Positions 44,747 through 58,000 of a DNA stretch of 64,000 nt are shown here, one piece after another. Position 1 is the first letter of the stretch; each line of letters opens with the position of its first letter. The stretch is from Tribonema minus. Its lineage: Eukaryota; Sar; Xanthophyceae; Tribonematales; Tribonemataceae. The notes under the pieces are model-generated. The model did not search any database and was not told where the DNA came from. It saw nothing but the letters and a program-made list of their open reading frames with translations. The DNA is taken from positions 186,001 to 250,000 of the forward strand of contig JAFCMP010000004.1 in NCBI GenBank assembly GCA_017506865.1. The letters run 5' to 3'. Position numbers and translations under genes: made by a program.

Positions 44747-45820
44747 ATGAGGAAGCTCAAGTACCATGAGCAGAAGCTGCTGAAGAAGGTCGACTTCTTA
44801 CAATGGAAAAGCGATCAGAACATACGGGAAATCAAGGTAACGTGCTTTGCTCTCTCCCATCGCCGCTAATCTGGTTTGCCTTGTGATCGACATAGCTCAC
44901 CAACGCGCTTCGCACTGCCGATGCTGCCGGCATGCTTGCTGCAGGTGCTGCGGCGGTACCACATACAGGATAGGGAGGATTATGTGAAGTACAACAGGCT
45001 GGTTGGGCATGTCACAAGCTTGGCGGCGAAGTTGAAGACTCTGAGCAGCACTGACCCATTCAGGGTCAAGATGACATCTCAGCTGCTGTCCAAGCTGCAG
45101 TCCATCGGCGTTATTGACACAGAGAAGAGTCTGATCAAAGCGGAGCAGCTGACGGTGTCGGCGTTCTGCAGGTGAGCGACTGCTAGCTTCGAAAAGCGAG
45201 AGCACTGACTGCATCGCAAGACCGCAGACTAATTTCATTCAATCAATTGAGGCGATGCTGTGGGCTCTTGAAACTCATGATTTATCCAACAGGGCCACAT
45301 TGTGCAATTGCATTGTTGCCTGTTTTCTTGCTGGTGATGGTGGTTGGTAAGCTAGCCAGCAGCTCTTGTGATTGGTGACAGGGAACATCATGTTCGTTCG
45401 AAAACGCATTGAATCCGAAGATGTCACACCATCAGAGATCACAAAACTTTGGCTTCTACTAATCGCCAGCAATCGATTGCATGTTTTCGCATCAGCGCTC
45501 GAAAGGCTGCATCTCTGCTCCTCGTCTGCATCGTCCATGATTATCCCACATCCCTACTTCATGCCACTCCTCCTCTGTGCAGGCGGCGGTTGCCTGTTGT
45601 GATGGTGCGTGCCAAGATGTCAGAGACCTTGCGGGAAGCCATCACATTCATAGAATCGGGGCACATTCGGGTAGGGCCAAACGTAGTTACAGATCCAGCG
45701 TTCCTGGTCACGCGCACCATGGAGGACTTTGTGACTTGGGTGGACAGCTCCAAGATCAAGCGCACCATCGCAAAGTACAATGACAAGCTTGACGACTTTG
45801 ACCTGCTGGGAGAGGGGTGA
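44747..45820 (+). CDS. IMP3: U3 small nucleolar ribonucleoprotein IMP3
   Basis: Three exons, 44747-44836, 44945-45171 and 45583-45820 (phases 0 and 2), 184 aa, the same length as human IMP3. It begins [18 protein letters not shown], a near-invariant start, with [21 protein letters not shown] in the N-terminal half. The S4 RNA-binding domain is at about residues 108-165 ([20 protein letters not shown], then [11 protein letters not shown]), ending [14 protein letters not shown]3 binds U3 snoRNA and Mpp10 in the small-subunit processome and promotes U3 pairing with pre-rRNA in the nucleolus. All key S4 residues look intact. A TGTAA signal follows at 45861. Confidence 0.97.
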
Positions 45821-46477
45821 TAATCGAACTGATGACCTCGATGACCAGTCGGCGGTGCCTTGTAATTTACTGTTTGTTGCGGCTCAAATTCTGCGGTGAT
45901 GAGCGTTATGGTGTTCAAAGATGAGCTGTACGCTCAAAGAGGGAATGTTGTGCGAAGCTGACATTGATCGATGGCAACCTGACCACTTTGTGCAGGCTTG
46001 TGCGATGGACTTCATGGCTCAAGTCACAGTTGTGCCGTAATGGTGGGCCATACTCATGGTGTCTGATTCCAACGTTGTCAAGACAACGTTCCATTCTTGC
46101 TGTGATCTGTCTCACTACATGTTAAATCAAGCTGCTCAATTCGTTATAAGACTCCACCCCGGCCGCCCCTGGGGCTGTTTTGGCAGTGGATTACTACCTG
46201 CTTGCTCACATGGATGTGTACGTCTCTCAAGGATGCGGCTGCAAAATGCATGGCTATTCAACAGAACATGAAAGGGTGGGAGGATATCCAAGGGTGCCTC
46301 ACAGCCCCCATGGGTGCCTGCACGAGTGTTGTTGGTCAGCAATTCTACTTCAACCCTAAATTTCGAGGTGACTTTCCCTTGGCGCCCGTGTGTGAAACAC
46401 ACCAGACGCAGCGTGAGAGGCGCACCTGGTAGTATGGGCACTTGAGGGGTACTTGCGGCCTGCAGGCCGGGGGTGCC
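45821..46477. other. Intergenic stretch between IMP3 and senataxin-like gene
   Basis: Holds the IMP3 3' UTR with TGTAA and the 5' flank of the helicase gene. No further gene is visible. Confidence 0.6.
45861..45865 (+). terminator. TGTAA poly(A) signal of IMP3
   Basis: Chlorophyte-type poly(A) signal 41 bases after the stop codon. Cleavage would be expected 10-20 bases downstream. Confidence 0.6.
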
Positions 46478-49400
46478 ATGGTTGAATGCATCGAAATTGG
46501 CTCAAGCAGCGATTCTGAACATGACGAGGGTGTCAGTGACGAGGACTCGACACATGATAGTCCTGGGGAGCTTCAGACCCTGTTGCAGAGGGCCAGCTGG
46601 CTCATGCAAGATGGCAACAGGACCTGCTGGTGGTGCCGGCACACCGACATGTGCTCACAGCTGCTGGAGACGCTGGCCGATGCAGAGGTTGAAGGGAGAG
46701 AGGCATATTGGCAAGAGCATCAGCGACAACTCGCCACTGGATGTCCAGACTGTATTGCACAGGTCAGCAAATCCGGCCTCTTCAATGATGCTTTTAACTC
46801 GAGGTTGAGCCGGTTCCGCATTTACGGTCGCCTGTCGACCGCGCGCTTTCTACATGTCACATTGCTGCACCAGAAGGAAGCGAACGAAAGCGAGGCACCT
46901 GAACAAGCCACCATTATACATGCTTGTGAGCAGCTCTGACCAGCAGTTGTCCACTGTCTCACTGACATGACTGCTGCTGCTGGTGCATCGCTGCTGCAGT
47001 ATCATGCCGCGAAGGACGCCTTGGCGGACCGCCTCGACCCCTCAGACCTCGACGAAGTGCTGCGCAAATGCAACGACATGGACAGCGTACGCCTGCAGCA
47101 GACCCTCTCTGATCTCTGCACACGGCTGGCAACAATGCCCGCCGCCACCCGTGGCACGAGCGACGCAGCCATGCAAGACGTGCTGCACAGCGCGCGCATG
47201 ATTTTCGCGGAGCTGCTCTCGAACTTCGTGCTGTTCTCTCGGGCGGAGCTGAGCACCGTGTTCACTCGCGCGCTCAGCGCCCTGCTGGAGCGCGTGCCCA
47301 GAAATGAGGGCTTGGAGCTGGCGATGCAGCCTGACGGCAGCGGCATCTATCCAGGTGCGTGTCTGCGCGCTGCCTGGGCGACGTGTAGCTGACATATGCG
47401 TTAGCGCTTGCGCCTTCTGCTTGTGTTCACTCAACCATTGAACAATGTGCATATGCATTCCATCACCAGATTCATTGTGTGTGTGTGCGCACTATATTGT
47501 TTGTCAATGCTAGCATGGGTGCAGTCAATTGCTTGACAGTACAGTCACATTTTTTAAATATATATATAAATACTGCGCGTTCTCTCCGCCCATCGCCAGG
47601 CGTGTACCGACTGCTGGCCAGTACGGACGTGCCCCTGCGCGCCTGGGCCTACAGCGCTGCAGACAAGGCGGGCCCCCTGAGCCGATCCAGCCTGGAAGAA
47701 TTTGCTGAGCCGCTGCTAGGGGAGTGGCTGCAGCGCATCGAGGGGTACATGTTCAGCGGCAGCAGCGGCGACGACGCGGACAACATGGCAGCAGCGATCA
47801 GCAGGCGCGACAGCCCCTTCCTGGCGCTGTGGCTGGGGGTCTCGAAGCTGCTGACGCTGCTGCAGCCGGAGGCGCGGCGCGCGCTGGTGGAGCAGGTGCA
47901 GGGCGTCCTGGACGATATCTACACGGCGCTCGATCATGCCGTGTCGTGCGTGCCGCAGCACACCCAGCTGGTGAGTGAGTGGTCATAACATGAAAGTGTG
48001 TGAATATATCACCAATGTGGGCGCATTAATAGTCTAGTGCCAGTTTAATCAAGTGCCAGTTGATCATGCACGCACCAGTTGTGACCGGTGCCGCAGCAAA
48101 ACACCGGCAGAGCTCTCCACTGTAAACAACGGTTGTTGGCTGTTGCTGCAACGATCCGCTCCGTAATCGTCTCTTGCGCAGCAAATGCCTATATTCTGCA
48201 CCTCATGTCGTCCATGCACTTGCACCCAATGGCCTGCTCATTGCCGCCAGGTGCTGACCATTGGCAAGTGCCTCGAGGCGCTCATCACTGCCGGCGAAGC
48301 ACAGGGCGGCTCGGACATTTGGGGCAACGACAACGCCAGCTCGCGGCCCATGGACTTCCTGCTGCTGCTGGAGAAGCTGACGGGCGGCGAGGGCGGCAGC
48401 GGCCCCAACGGCGGCAGTCACGAGGGCGTGGTGCTCATGGCCATGAAGCTCATGCCGCAGCTGCTGCTGTCGGCGGAACCCTCGCAGCAGCGCGCGCACG
48501 AGGCGAGCCTCGCCTCCATGTCCGGCACGCAGTTCGCCGCCGGCGGCAGCGGCAGCAGCGGCGGGCCCCTGGTCAACAGGGCCATCGAGTACCTTGTGCG
48601 GAGGCTGGAGGGGCGGGGGGCGGGGGGGGGCAGGGGTGGCGTGCAGCTGAGCCCTGCCGTCCGCGCCGTCTGCACGCGGTCGCTGTGCGAGGTCGTGAAG
48701 CGGTGCTTCGCACGGCGGTGCGTCGACGACAGCGCCGGCGCCGTGCCGTGGCACTGGCCGCTGAAGAGCATGTTCGCGTGGGGGCCCAGGCTCGCAGCGC
48801 TCGCCGGCAGCAGGGGCGAGGCCGACATTGTGGGCGCGGCGAACACGGCCGTCCGCGCGGTGCTGACGGCTTGCGTGGAGCGCATACGCCGCGCCGCAGC
48901 GCCAGCGCCTGCCGCGAATGCCGCTGCCGCAGCAGCGGGGGCCGGGGTGGCCGACGCGCTGCTGCCCATGGCGACGCCGCTGCTGTCGCGCCTGTGCCTG
49001 GAGGCGGAGGTGCTCAACATGCAGGTGTGCGTGCACGACTGCATCTTCAAGGCGCACGCGCTGCTGGTGGTGCTGCCGCCGTCGCGCGCCGTCGCGCAGC
49101 AGCTCGACGACTACTTTGCGCCGTTTGTGCTGCGCCACGTCAGCTCCGTGCGGCTGCGCGGCGCGCGCGCGTCATGCCTCAGCAACGAGCACGTAGCGCG
49201 CTGGCTGCCGCTGCTGCTGTGCGCCAGCCCCGTGCAGTCCGCGACGCACGCCGCGCTGCGCCAGCTGCTCGCGCTTAGCGTCGGCAGCGGCAGCAGCGGC
49301 GCTGCGGGCACAGTGACGGTGGGCGCAGGCGGCGGCACCGCCACAGGCGTCGTTGCGGACCTCATGCGGCTGCCGGAGAAGTGCCAGCGGGCCATGGCGA

Positions 49401-52011
49401 TGCAGGGGTTTGAGGTGCTGGTGGCGGACCTCAAGGCGTATGGGGTCCCCCCGGGGGCGTCGTGGGAGGTCCTCTACGGCGCGCTGCGGAAGCTCATGCA
49501 GTGCTGCAGCCCGTACTCGGACACCGCCGCGGACCTGTGGAGCGCCATCGAGCGCGACGTGCTCACAAAGCACGCAGACGCGACGCTTGGCGGCAGCGGT
49601 GGCGGCGGCGCAGGCGGCAGCGGCGCAGGCGGCGGCAGTGGCGGCGGCAGCGGCGGACAAGGTGCAGTGCTCACCGAAGCCGGCGTTGCGGCGGCGCTCG
49701 ATGTGGCGCTGCACCTCTGGGCGGACGTCAACCTATGGGAGCAGCTGTGCGGACAGGGGTCGCAGGCAGCGCACGACAGGCTGGCGCCGCTCGTGCTGGC
49801 GTGGGTGCGTGCTCACTGCAGCGCTGACAGCAGTGGCAGCGGCGGCAGCGGCAGCGTCGCTCAGCGCGTCGCCAACCTCGCAGAGCAGGTGCAGCGCTGG
49901 TACGAGGGGAAGGGGCTTTGCGGAGCGGGGCGGGAGGCGTGTGCGCGCGCGGGGTGCGCCGACGTTCAGCAGCGGCTGCGGGCGATGGCACTCGGCAGCC
50001 TGCAGATAGGCAAGCCGGGGGGCGAGGCTTGGCAGCACGGCGGCGGCAGTGCTGGCAAGACTGCTGCGGCAGGGCGCTCACCTGCGAAGAAAGGCAAGCA
50101 GCAGACGCTTCTGCAAGCTGCGCCACCAGGCTGGAACATCCCCAGCGCTGCTGCACAAGGCGGAGGCGGGATGAAGCAGCCGAGTTCCAGCACTCATGGC
50201 GCGGCGGCGCAGGGCGCGGCGGCACCGCCTGAGCGGAATCTATTTAGCGCTGGCTACACTTTTGCGGACAGCGACCTGTGGGGCGACAGCGAGACTGGCG
50301 GCGCCAAGAGCGGAGGCAGCGGCGGCGGCGACGGCGCCGGCGGCGGCGTCGGCGGCGGCGCTCGGAGCACTGCCCCAACGCAGCAGAATGGGCTGCGCGC
50401 GCAGCAAGGCTCCAATCGGAACAGTGGAACAGCAGCAGTTTCACGCGGGGACTGGGACAGCGGGAGAGTCACAGGGGATGCATGGGGCGCGCTTGCAAGA
50501 CCGAAGCCAAAGGCAAGTGTGTGTGTTACTGTTGCAGTGTACAAGTGTGCCTGTGGCTGATGCGCTGGGCACCTTTACAGATCGCGTGACGTTGAAGTGT
50601 GCGCGTCAACGGCGACACATGCTCGCATGCTTCGCCTGTCTGACAAATGCCTTCATTCAGATGTGGTTGCGCTCGCATTGGTGCACTGTGCATAACATGA
50701 CCACGCATCAAGGTGCCCAATTTGCTCTTATCTGCACCAGCAGCATTGACCATCTTGCTGCATTGAGCATCGATATGTACCATGCATGTGATGCAAGCGC
50801 GCCTTCGGCTTGCTTGACTCCCTAGTCTCAATTTCACATGTCAGATTGGCTTTCACATGTGCCTTGACTGCAGGAGAGTTCCAGGAGCACCACTGCCCCG
50901 CCTGCCGCCTCTGCTGCACGCAGCGGCACAAGCGGTCCTTCAGCCAAGCCTCACAGCGCACTCAACCTCACTTGGCCCAAGAAAGCGCCAGCGCCTTTCA
51001 CCACCAAATCGTCAGCTGCCCTGGTTGACCTATTGGATGAGTACCGCGCTACCAGCCCCACTCGGACTGCCGTGCCACGATCGCGCCCCGCCAATCACGA
51101 CCACATGAAGCTGGTGCTGCCAAAAACTGCTAGTGCCCGCGCCGGTGGCGCTGCGGCGGCGCACACAGCTCCGCAGCAGAGAACGTCCAAGGTGTCGGCC
51201 ATCATGCAGACGCTGGCGCAGAAGTCGGGCGCCATGGCAGCAGCGGCGCCAGTGCCTCGCTCCGCAACAGCAGCAGCAGCAGCAACAGCAGCAGCGCCGG
51301 CGGTAGCGGCCCGTGCTCCGGCAGCGGCGGCAGCAAAGCCGGTCTGCGCGGCGCCGCCAGAAGCGGAAAATGCAGCGCCGCTCGACACAGCTCCAGCACC
51401 AGCGACGGTGCCTCGCAAGCCGGCGAAAGTCGTCGACCCGGCGCTGGAGGCAGCGCGTCGAGCGCTGCTGTCACAGCAGGCCGTCTCTGTGCGCGAGTCC
51501 ACGGACCCGAAGGCGCGGCGCGCGGCGCTGGACGCCTTTCACTACCTCGTGCTCGCAGGCTTCAGCGAGCCCGGCGTGCTGCACGGGCGCGCGCCGCTGC
51601 CGGTGCCGCGCGCGCCGGTGTGCTTCCAGAGCATGGAGCACTACGCGGACGTGTTCCAGGGGCTGCTGCTGGAGGAGCTGAGGGCGGGGCTGCAGGAGGC
51701 GGCGGCAGGGCGCTCCGGCGGCAGCGGCAGCAGCGGCGGCGGCAGCGCTGCGCATCTGCAGCTCGGCGGCGCCGCGCACGGCGACGACGTGGAGGTGCGC
51801 GTGCGCAGCAGCCAGCGCGAGAGCGACACGCCGTTCACCTACGTGACGTTCCATGGCGCGGGCCGCAGCGGCGGCGGCAGCGGCGGCGGGCGCGGCGGAG
51901 GCGGGGGGTACTCGCGGGACAACGACAGGGGGCAGGAGTTCAGCGGCAGGGACGGCATGTACCTGGGGGTCTTTGCGGGGCAGGACGTGGTGCTGCTGAC
52001 GTGCCGGCCGG

Positions 52012-52042
<31 letters not shown>

Positions 52043-55000
52043 CAGCGCGCCGCTGCAGTGCCTGGCGCTGGTGGAGGAGGACCGCGACGCGCGGCACGGC
52101 GCGGCGGGGCGGGCGGAGGCGCAGTGCTCAGTGCGAGTCAAAGTCGTATTGGCAGATGACGGCGCTGCTGGCAGGGGCGGCGGCGGCGGCGAGGTTAGCG
52201 ACAGCGAGCAGGAGCCGTGGGCGCAGCGCGGCGGCGGCGTGATCCCCAAGAAGGTGCGCAGGGGCGGCGCTGGGGGATATGGGGGGGCGCGCGGGGGAGG
52301 GGAGGGGGACAGCGGGGACGACGAGGGGGGTCCGAAGGGGCTTGCGGAGATGCTGTGTCAGCAGGGGCAGACGTGGACCGTGCGCAAGCTTGAGTCGCTG
52401 GTAACGTCAGGTGAGGCGTCATTGAAGTTGAGGTTATGTTGGCTGATCTATTTGCGCTGAGTAGCAGTGTCAACGCCCACGTCGTTTAGGCTTAGGGCTA
52501 GGCATACTTCTCGTCGTCACTCATGGCATCAGAGCGAGAGCATACTCCATGTTTAATAAGGGTTGCATCAGCAAGTTCACTTCTTGTCACATCAGGCAGC
52601 TCCGTCACTTCTGCGCGTTCACCATAAATGCTCAACTCATGTTCATGCTTTCGTCCAGTTGCTGCATAGGTGCTCGGTATGTTGATGTGCTGAGTTCAGT
52701 GGCGCATATGTGTGTATGGTAATGTCAAAAAGTACCAAGCACACCACAGTGCATGCACAGTGCGCGCTCTCTAAGCATCTGGTACACAACTGCACTCGTG
52801 CTCGTGAGTATACATACGCACTGTACATAACGGCGCTCGTGCTGATGCTCTGCGCTACATGACACGCAGTCAAGCTGCCATGGTGCCTCCACTGATCACT
52901 GCCACCACATCAGACGCGTTCATGCAACAGCCAATCCATGTGCTGTCTATGATCCATGGTTGTCAATTCAGGCCGGGAATGGGTGGCGCTGGCAAGCTTG
53001 CCCAAGCTATCACTAGTCCACCACCTGCTACAAGCGTCCAGCCACCCGCAGCTCGTCAGCGCCGACAGGGCCGCCTCCACCAGCAAAGGCAAACTTCAAC
53101 TTCAACTGGTGCCGCCCTACCGCATCGACGCTCAGCACTTTCACGACGCGGTCGCACGCGTGCGGACGCTCAAGTCGGCCGGCAGCAGCAGCAGCGGCGG
53201 CCACGGAGGCAGCAGCAGCGTTCTTCCCCTGCACCTGCTGCGCGGCGTCTTGGCAGCGCTCAGCAGCATGCGCATCACGATGGAGGACCTGGACACGGGC
53301 GACATTGAGGACTTGACGTCCGTGTCGGAGTTCAAGAAGGAGGAGCACTGGGACGAGGATGTGCGGGCCGTCGCTGGGGAGGTTATGGGGGCCTGGCGAG
53401 CCGTGAACAAGGAGCGCAAGGCGGCCGGCAAGCAGCGAGATGGAGCCTGCAGCACTGGCGCAGGTGCTGACTGAAGTTGGCGTATACGCAGGGTATCATC
53501 CAGCACGTGAGGTATCATAAAACACAGAAAGTTAAGGTTTGCCACGTCAACACGACTCACGACGAGGTGTACAGTGCATTACCATGCTGTACGTGTCGAT
53601 TGTGATGGTTGCCACAAACAGTTATCTTTCAAGTACCACCACACACTGGCGCAAGCGGTGCTGTGGCTGTACAACTCTGATCAGCCATGACAGCATAAAT
53701 TTATCTGCCGCCTCGTTATTGCGTGACGGCGTGTTCACATAGAACCCACTCTCCGTTCCAGTATCGGGTGACCCCTGGCACCAAGCACATAGAATTGCTG
53801 TCTAAACTAAGCCTGCCCACCAAGACATGATATCAATGTCAAATCACATCATACGTCTGCACCGCTGCCCCCGCCTGCCCCTGTCCCAGGCGCGCTGCCG
53901 CCATGCAGCAAGGCCATCGCGCGCAAGCTCGCGGCGCTGGCGGCCAACAACGCGCAGCCCCCCGCCCCATCATCGCAGCAGTGCTCCTCACAGGCGAGCA
54001 CCGAAAGCCTGAGCAGCGCTGCCACCGCGCCACCCGCGCCCAAGCTCATCCGGCGCGCCCTGTGGGAGGCGCTGTGCAGGGAGCACAACAGCGCTCAGCT
54101 CAAGGCCATATGGGACGCGGCGGCGTCGGCGGCGGAGCGGCGGCGGCAGCGCGAGCGGCTGGGGGATGCGGAGGGGGGTGCGGAGGGGGGTGGGGGTAGC
54201 GTGGCCTGCACTTCGGGGGTAGAGGCGCTGACGCTGCTGCAGGGGCCCCCAGGGACAGGTGCGTTCGTGTGTCGCAGCTGCCTCTGCTGCGGTGGCGTGC
54301 CGTGTAGAGGGGATGTAGTTGGGGGGATAGGACAGCGTGAAGTGGAGCAGCTGTGGCAATGCGGAGCGGCTGCGGCAGCAGCGCGAGCGATGCCACAGCC
54401 CCCCCCCCAGCACCCCGGGTCAGACTCTGTGCCGCATTTCTGTGCCTGATCTGGAAGCCGCCCAGGGTATGGCCAAGTGCAGCATAAGATTGAGAGAGGG
54501 TTGTATTGACAGGCAGTGGTGTTGAAGCAAGTGGATGGCTTTGAATGATGGGCGGTGTAGAAATTTGTCTTGCTACATGTGCTGAGCCGTTGTCACGGTG
54601 ACAGTGCATGTCAACCTGCGGTATGCGCACCTTAGCGTGCGATGCACACCAACACAGGTCACGGGCCCTACTTCACGCTCTCAATGCATACCTTCCTCCT
54701 GCTGCTGCCGCTTGCCGCCATCGCTGCTGCAGGCAAGACCAAGACCATACTGGGCCTGGTGGGCGTGCTGCTGCACCGTCGCGCCGACACCACCGCGCTC
54801 AGCGCCGCCACGAGCGCTGCCACAAATCAGCAGCATCCGCAGCAGCGGCGGCCCACGGCGTTCACGGCGGTCACGCAGGCCCACGAGCGCCTGCTGCTGT
54901 GCGCGCCGAGCAACGGCGCCCTGGACGAGGTATGACGCCACCCTCGCGCAGCTGGAGGCTGACCCTAGATTTACGTAGTGTTTGCTTGTGAGGTTTGAGG

Positions 55001-58000
55001 GGTTTGTCGGTTGAGCGCTGCGCTCACATCCCGCGTCTCTGCCGTGTCGTGTCTCGCTCGCCGCGCGTGCAGCTTGTTAAGCGGCTTGTGGAAGAGGGAG
55101 TGCGGGGGCGCGACGGCAACGTGGTGTGGCCGCGCGTGATACGCATCGGGCGGCCGCCGCCGTCAGCGAGCGATGCTGTCAAGGCGGTGACACTCCACGT
55201 GCGGCTGACCAAGGAGCTGCAGGCGAACCCCGTGCGCCTGCAAGCCGACAGCTGCTGCGCGGACATCGACAGGCTGCAGACCAAGGTGCGTTGCTGCGGC
55301 CAAGGCAGTACTTCAAGTAGTCGAAGTCGGGAAGTTGCAGGAGCTGCAGAACAGAGTGTGCATTGTGGCGCTCTCTGTATCTGTACTACATGAGTACAGC
55401 CCCTGTACTGCGGGGGTATCATGACTTCAAGTACTGTAGGTTGGCAAATGGCAGTTGACTTGTTGCTGGAAGTTAGGGACTGTCAAGGAGACAGAGGTGG
55501 CTCATGGTGCAGTGGTGCTTTTGCTGTGTCACTGCCATGTGTTGTATGCTTTCGGACTTTCAGAAAGTGATGCAATGGACCCGGTGCGCTCGCCTGCCAG
55601 ATTTGTTGACGACGCGTTTCCGAGTTTGTTTGCTCCTGCGAACTCCTGAAGTGCCAAGCTGCAGCGAGCTTGCGTTAGCGCGTGGCACAAGCGGTGGCAA
55701 GAGCAGCCACGAACACGTTTTAGACAGTGACTTGCAATCGCGCTGCTTGGCGGGCGATGAAAGTGGCGTGCATGGTCACAGTGCTTGGAGGTGCAGCCAT
55801 GTTAGTGCGGGTGCCAATATGCTTCGTTTCAGCGACGCACGCACGACTTGCTCATGTGGCTGTTCTGTACTTGACGTTGTGTTCAAGAGGTGAAGTTTGC
55901 AGCAGGTGACTAGCCGCTGATGGGTCTCCAAGGCTCCCGAAACCATGCCGTGATGCCCTTTCAATCAATGCTGACTTGAGGTAGTGTGCAAGATGTGAAG
56001 TTTGCAGCAGGTAACTGACTGGCCGCTGATGGTTCTTCAACAAAGGCTCCCGGAATCATGACGAGATGCCCCTTTTAGCCAATGCTGATAGCCCTACCTT
56101 TCCCTTTTTTGCTGTGCAGCTGGATGGCCTCAACGCTCAGCTAGACAGCGCGTCGGGAACGGACAACGGCGTGCTGCTGGTGCGGCGCAAGGAGATACTG
56201 CAGGAGCTGGGGGTGAAGCGGCGCACGCGGCGGACGCTGTTCAAGCAGCTCGACAGCGAGCGCAAGCGCTTGCGCAACAACCTCCTGTCCAATGCGCAGG
56301 TGAAGTTGTAGTTCTCATTGATCTGACCAGGTCCACTAAGGAAGAACATTGAGATTAATGCCCAGATGAAATGTGCCCCTAAGAAAATTAGACTGTGCTG
56401 CGCGTGCCGCACAATTCTGGTGTGGTGTCCATCATAGCAAGCCCAAGTCTGGCTTTTAGCAAGTAAATTGCACACTGCATGGGTGCTGAACGGGGTGCAC
56501 TGTGAATCACTTGGTCGACTGCGTCAGCCAGCGTTTTAATGATATTGTCGGCCAGGATCTCACCCTCTTGAGTGGGATTTGCTGATGCAGCAGTGCTCTG
56601 CCAACAGCTTGACAGCAAGCACACCGTAGCACAGGCGGGACGAGTAGAGTAGCTAGAGTGCAAGCGCTACTCTACTATTACTTTGCACTCTGCTGACAGG
56701 GGCGTTGGTGTAGAGTGGTCGAGTACACAACACTCTAGTTGGCAGGCACTTTTTGAGTCGAGCGCGAGTGACAAGTATTTCTCCCACGCTGTATCTCTCT
56801 CGCACCCATGCCGTCAAACTGCAACCCCATTCAACTTCAGCTTCAACCTCCCCCCGCGGCACCGCGCTCAGGTCGTGTGCGCCACGCTCGCGGGCGCGGG
56901 CCACCAGGACCTTGTGGAAGCCGTGTACCTCTCCGGCAAGGGCTTCGACCACGTCGTGGTGGACGAGGCCGCGCAGGCCGTCGAGACGGCAGTGCTCATA
57001 CCGCTGGCCCTCGGCTGCAAGCGCCTGACGCTGGTGGGGGACCCGCGCCAGCTGCCGGCGACGCTGAAGTCGCGCGCGGCGGCGCGCGCGGGCCTGGAGG
57101 CGTCGCTGTTCGAGCGTCTCGAGCTCGCTGGCCACGCGCTCCACATGCTCGACACGCAGTACCGCTGCCACCCGGCGATACGCGCGTTCCCGAGCGCGCG
57201 CTTCTACGGCGGACGCCTGAGCGATGCCGCGGCGATCGCGACGCGCGCCGCGCCGCCGCACGCCGCCGACCCCGCCCTCGCGCCCCTTGTCGTGTATGAC
57301 CTCGGCAGGCACGGCGCGGAGGAGCAGCACGGCGTCAGCCTGCAGAACTCGGACGAGGCGGCGTTCGCGTTTGACGTGGTGGCGCGGCTGAGGGGGGGGC
57401 GCGGGGGGGCGTACGGGGCGGCGGCGCGCGGGCGCGTGGCGGTGATCAGCCCGTACCGCGCGCAGGTGACGCGCATCAAGGTGAGGCTTTGTTGAAGTTG
57501 AAGTTGAAGTTGAAGTGGCACTTGAAGTTAACGCGGTGGGCTGCCGTGTGCTGCGTGGGGGCGTTCTGCGTTGGTGATGGCAGCGTTTGGCAGCAGCCTC
57601 AGAGTGAGAGATGGCATACTCTACATGACTGTGCCAAGAGTAATGTTCGTGATCCTGATCATTGCTCATGCCCTGCTCCTGAGCAGTGTACGGGCATTTT
57701 CTATTCACCTAGCAGCGCGTCGCAACATCACATTGATGACGATCATGCACCACATTCCTTAATGAGTGAATGAATTCACGCCGTGCAGCGCGAGTTCCAG
57801 CAGCGGTGGCGCGCACCGGACTGCCCCTGGCAGGAGTTTGTGGAGATAGCCACGGTGGACTCGTTCCAGGGCCGGGAGGTGGACACCATCATCTTCTCGT
57901 GCGTGCGCGCCAACCGCGGCAGGGGCATTGGCTTTCTGGCCGACCAGAGGTGCGCTGCTTGCTGCAGCAATGCTCAGTATATTCCATTGTTTATGCGGTC

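Noticed and set aside
48088-49278. 396-codon plus-strand frame inside the helicase gene
   Set aside because: Alternative frame of exon 4, Arg/Gly/Ala-biased; the true frame continues the senataxin model.
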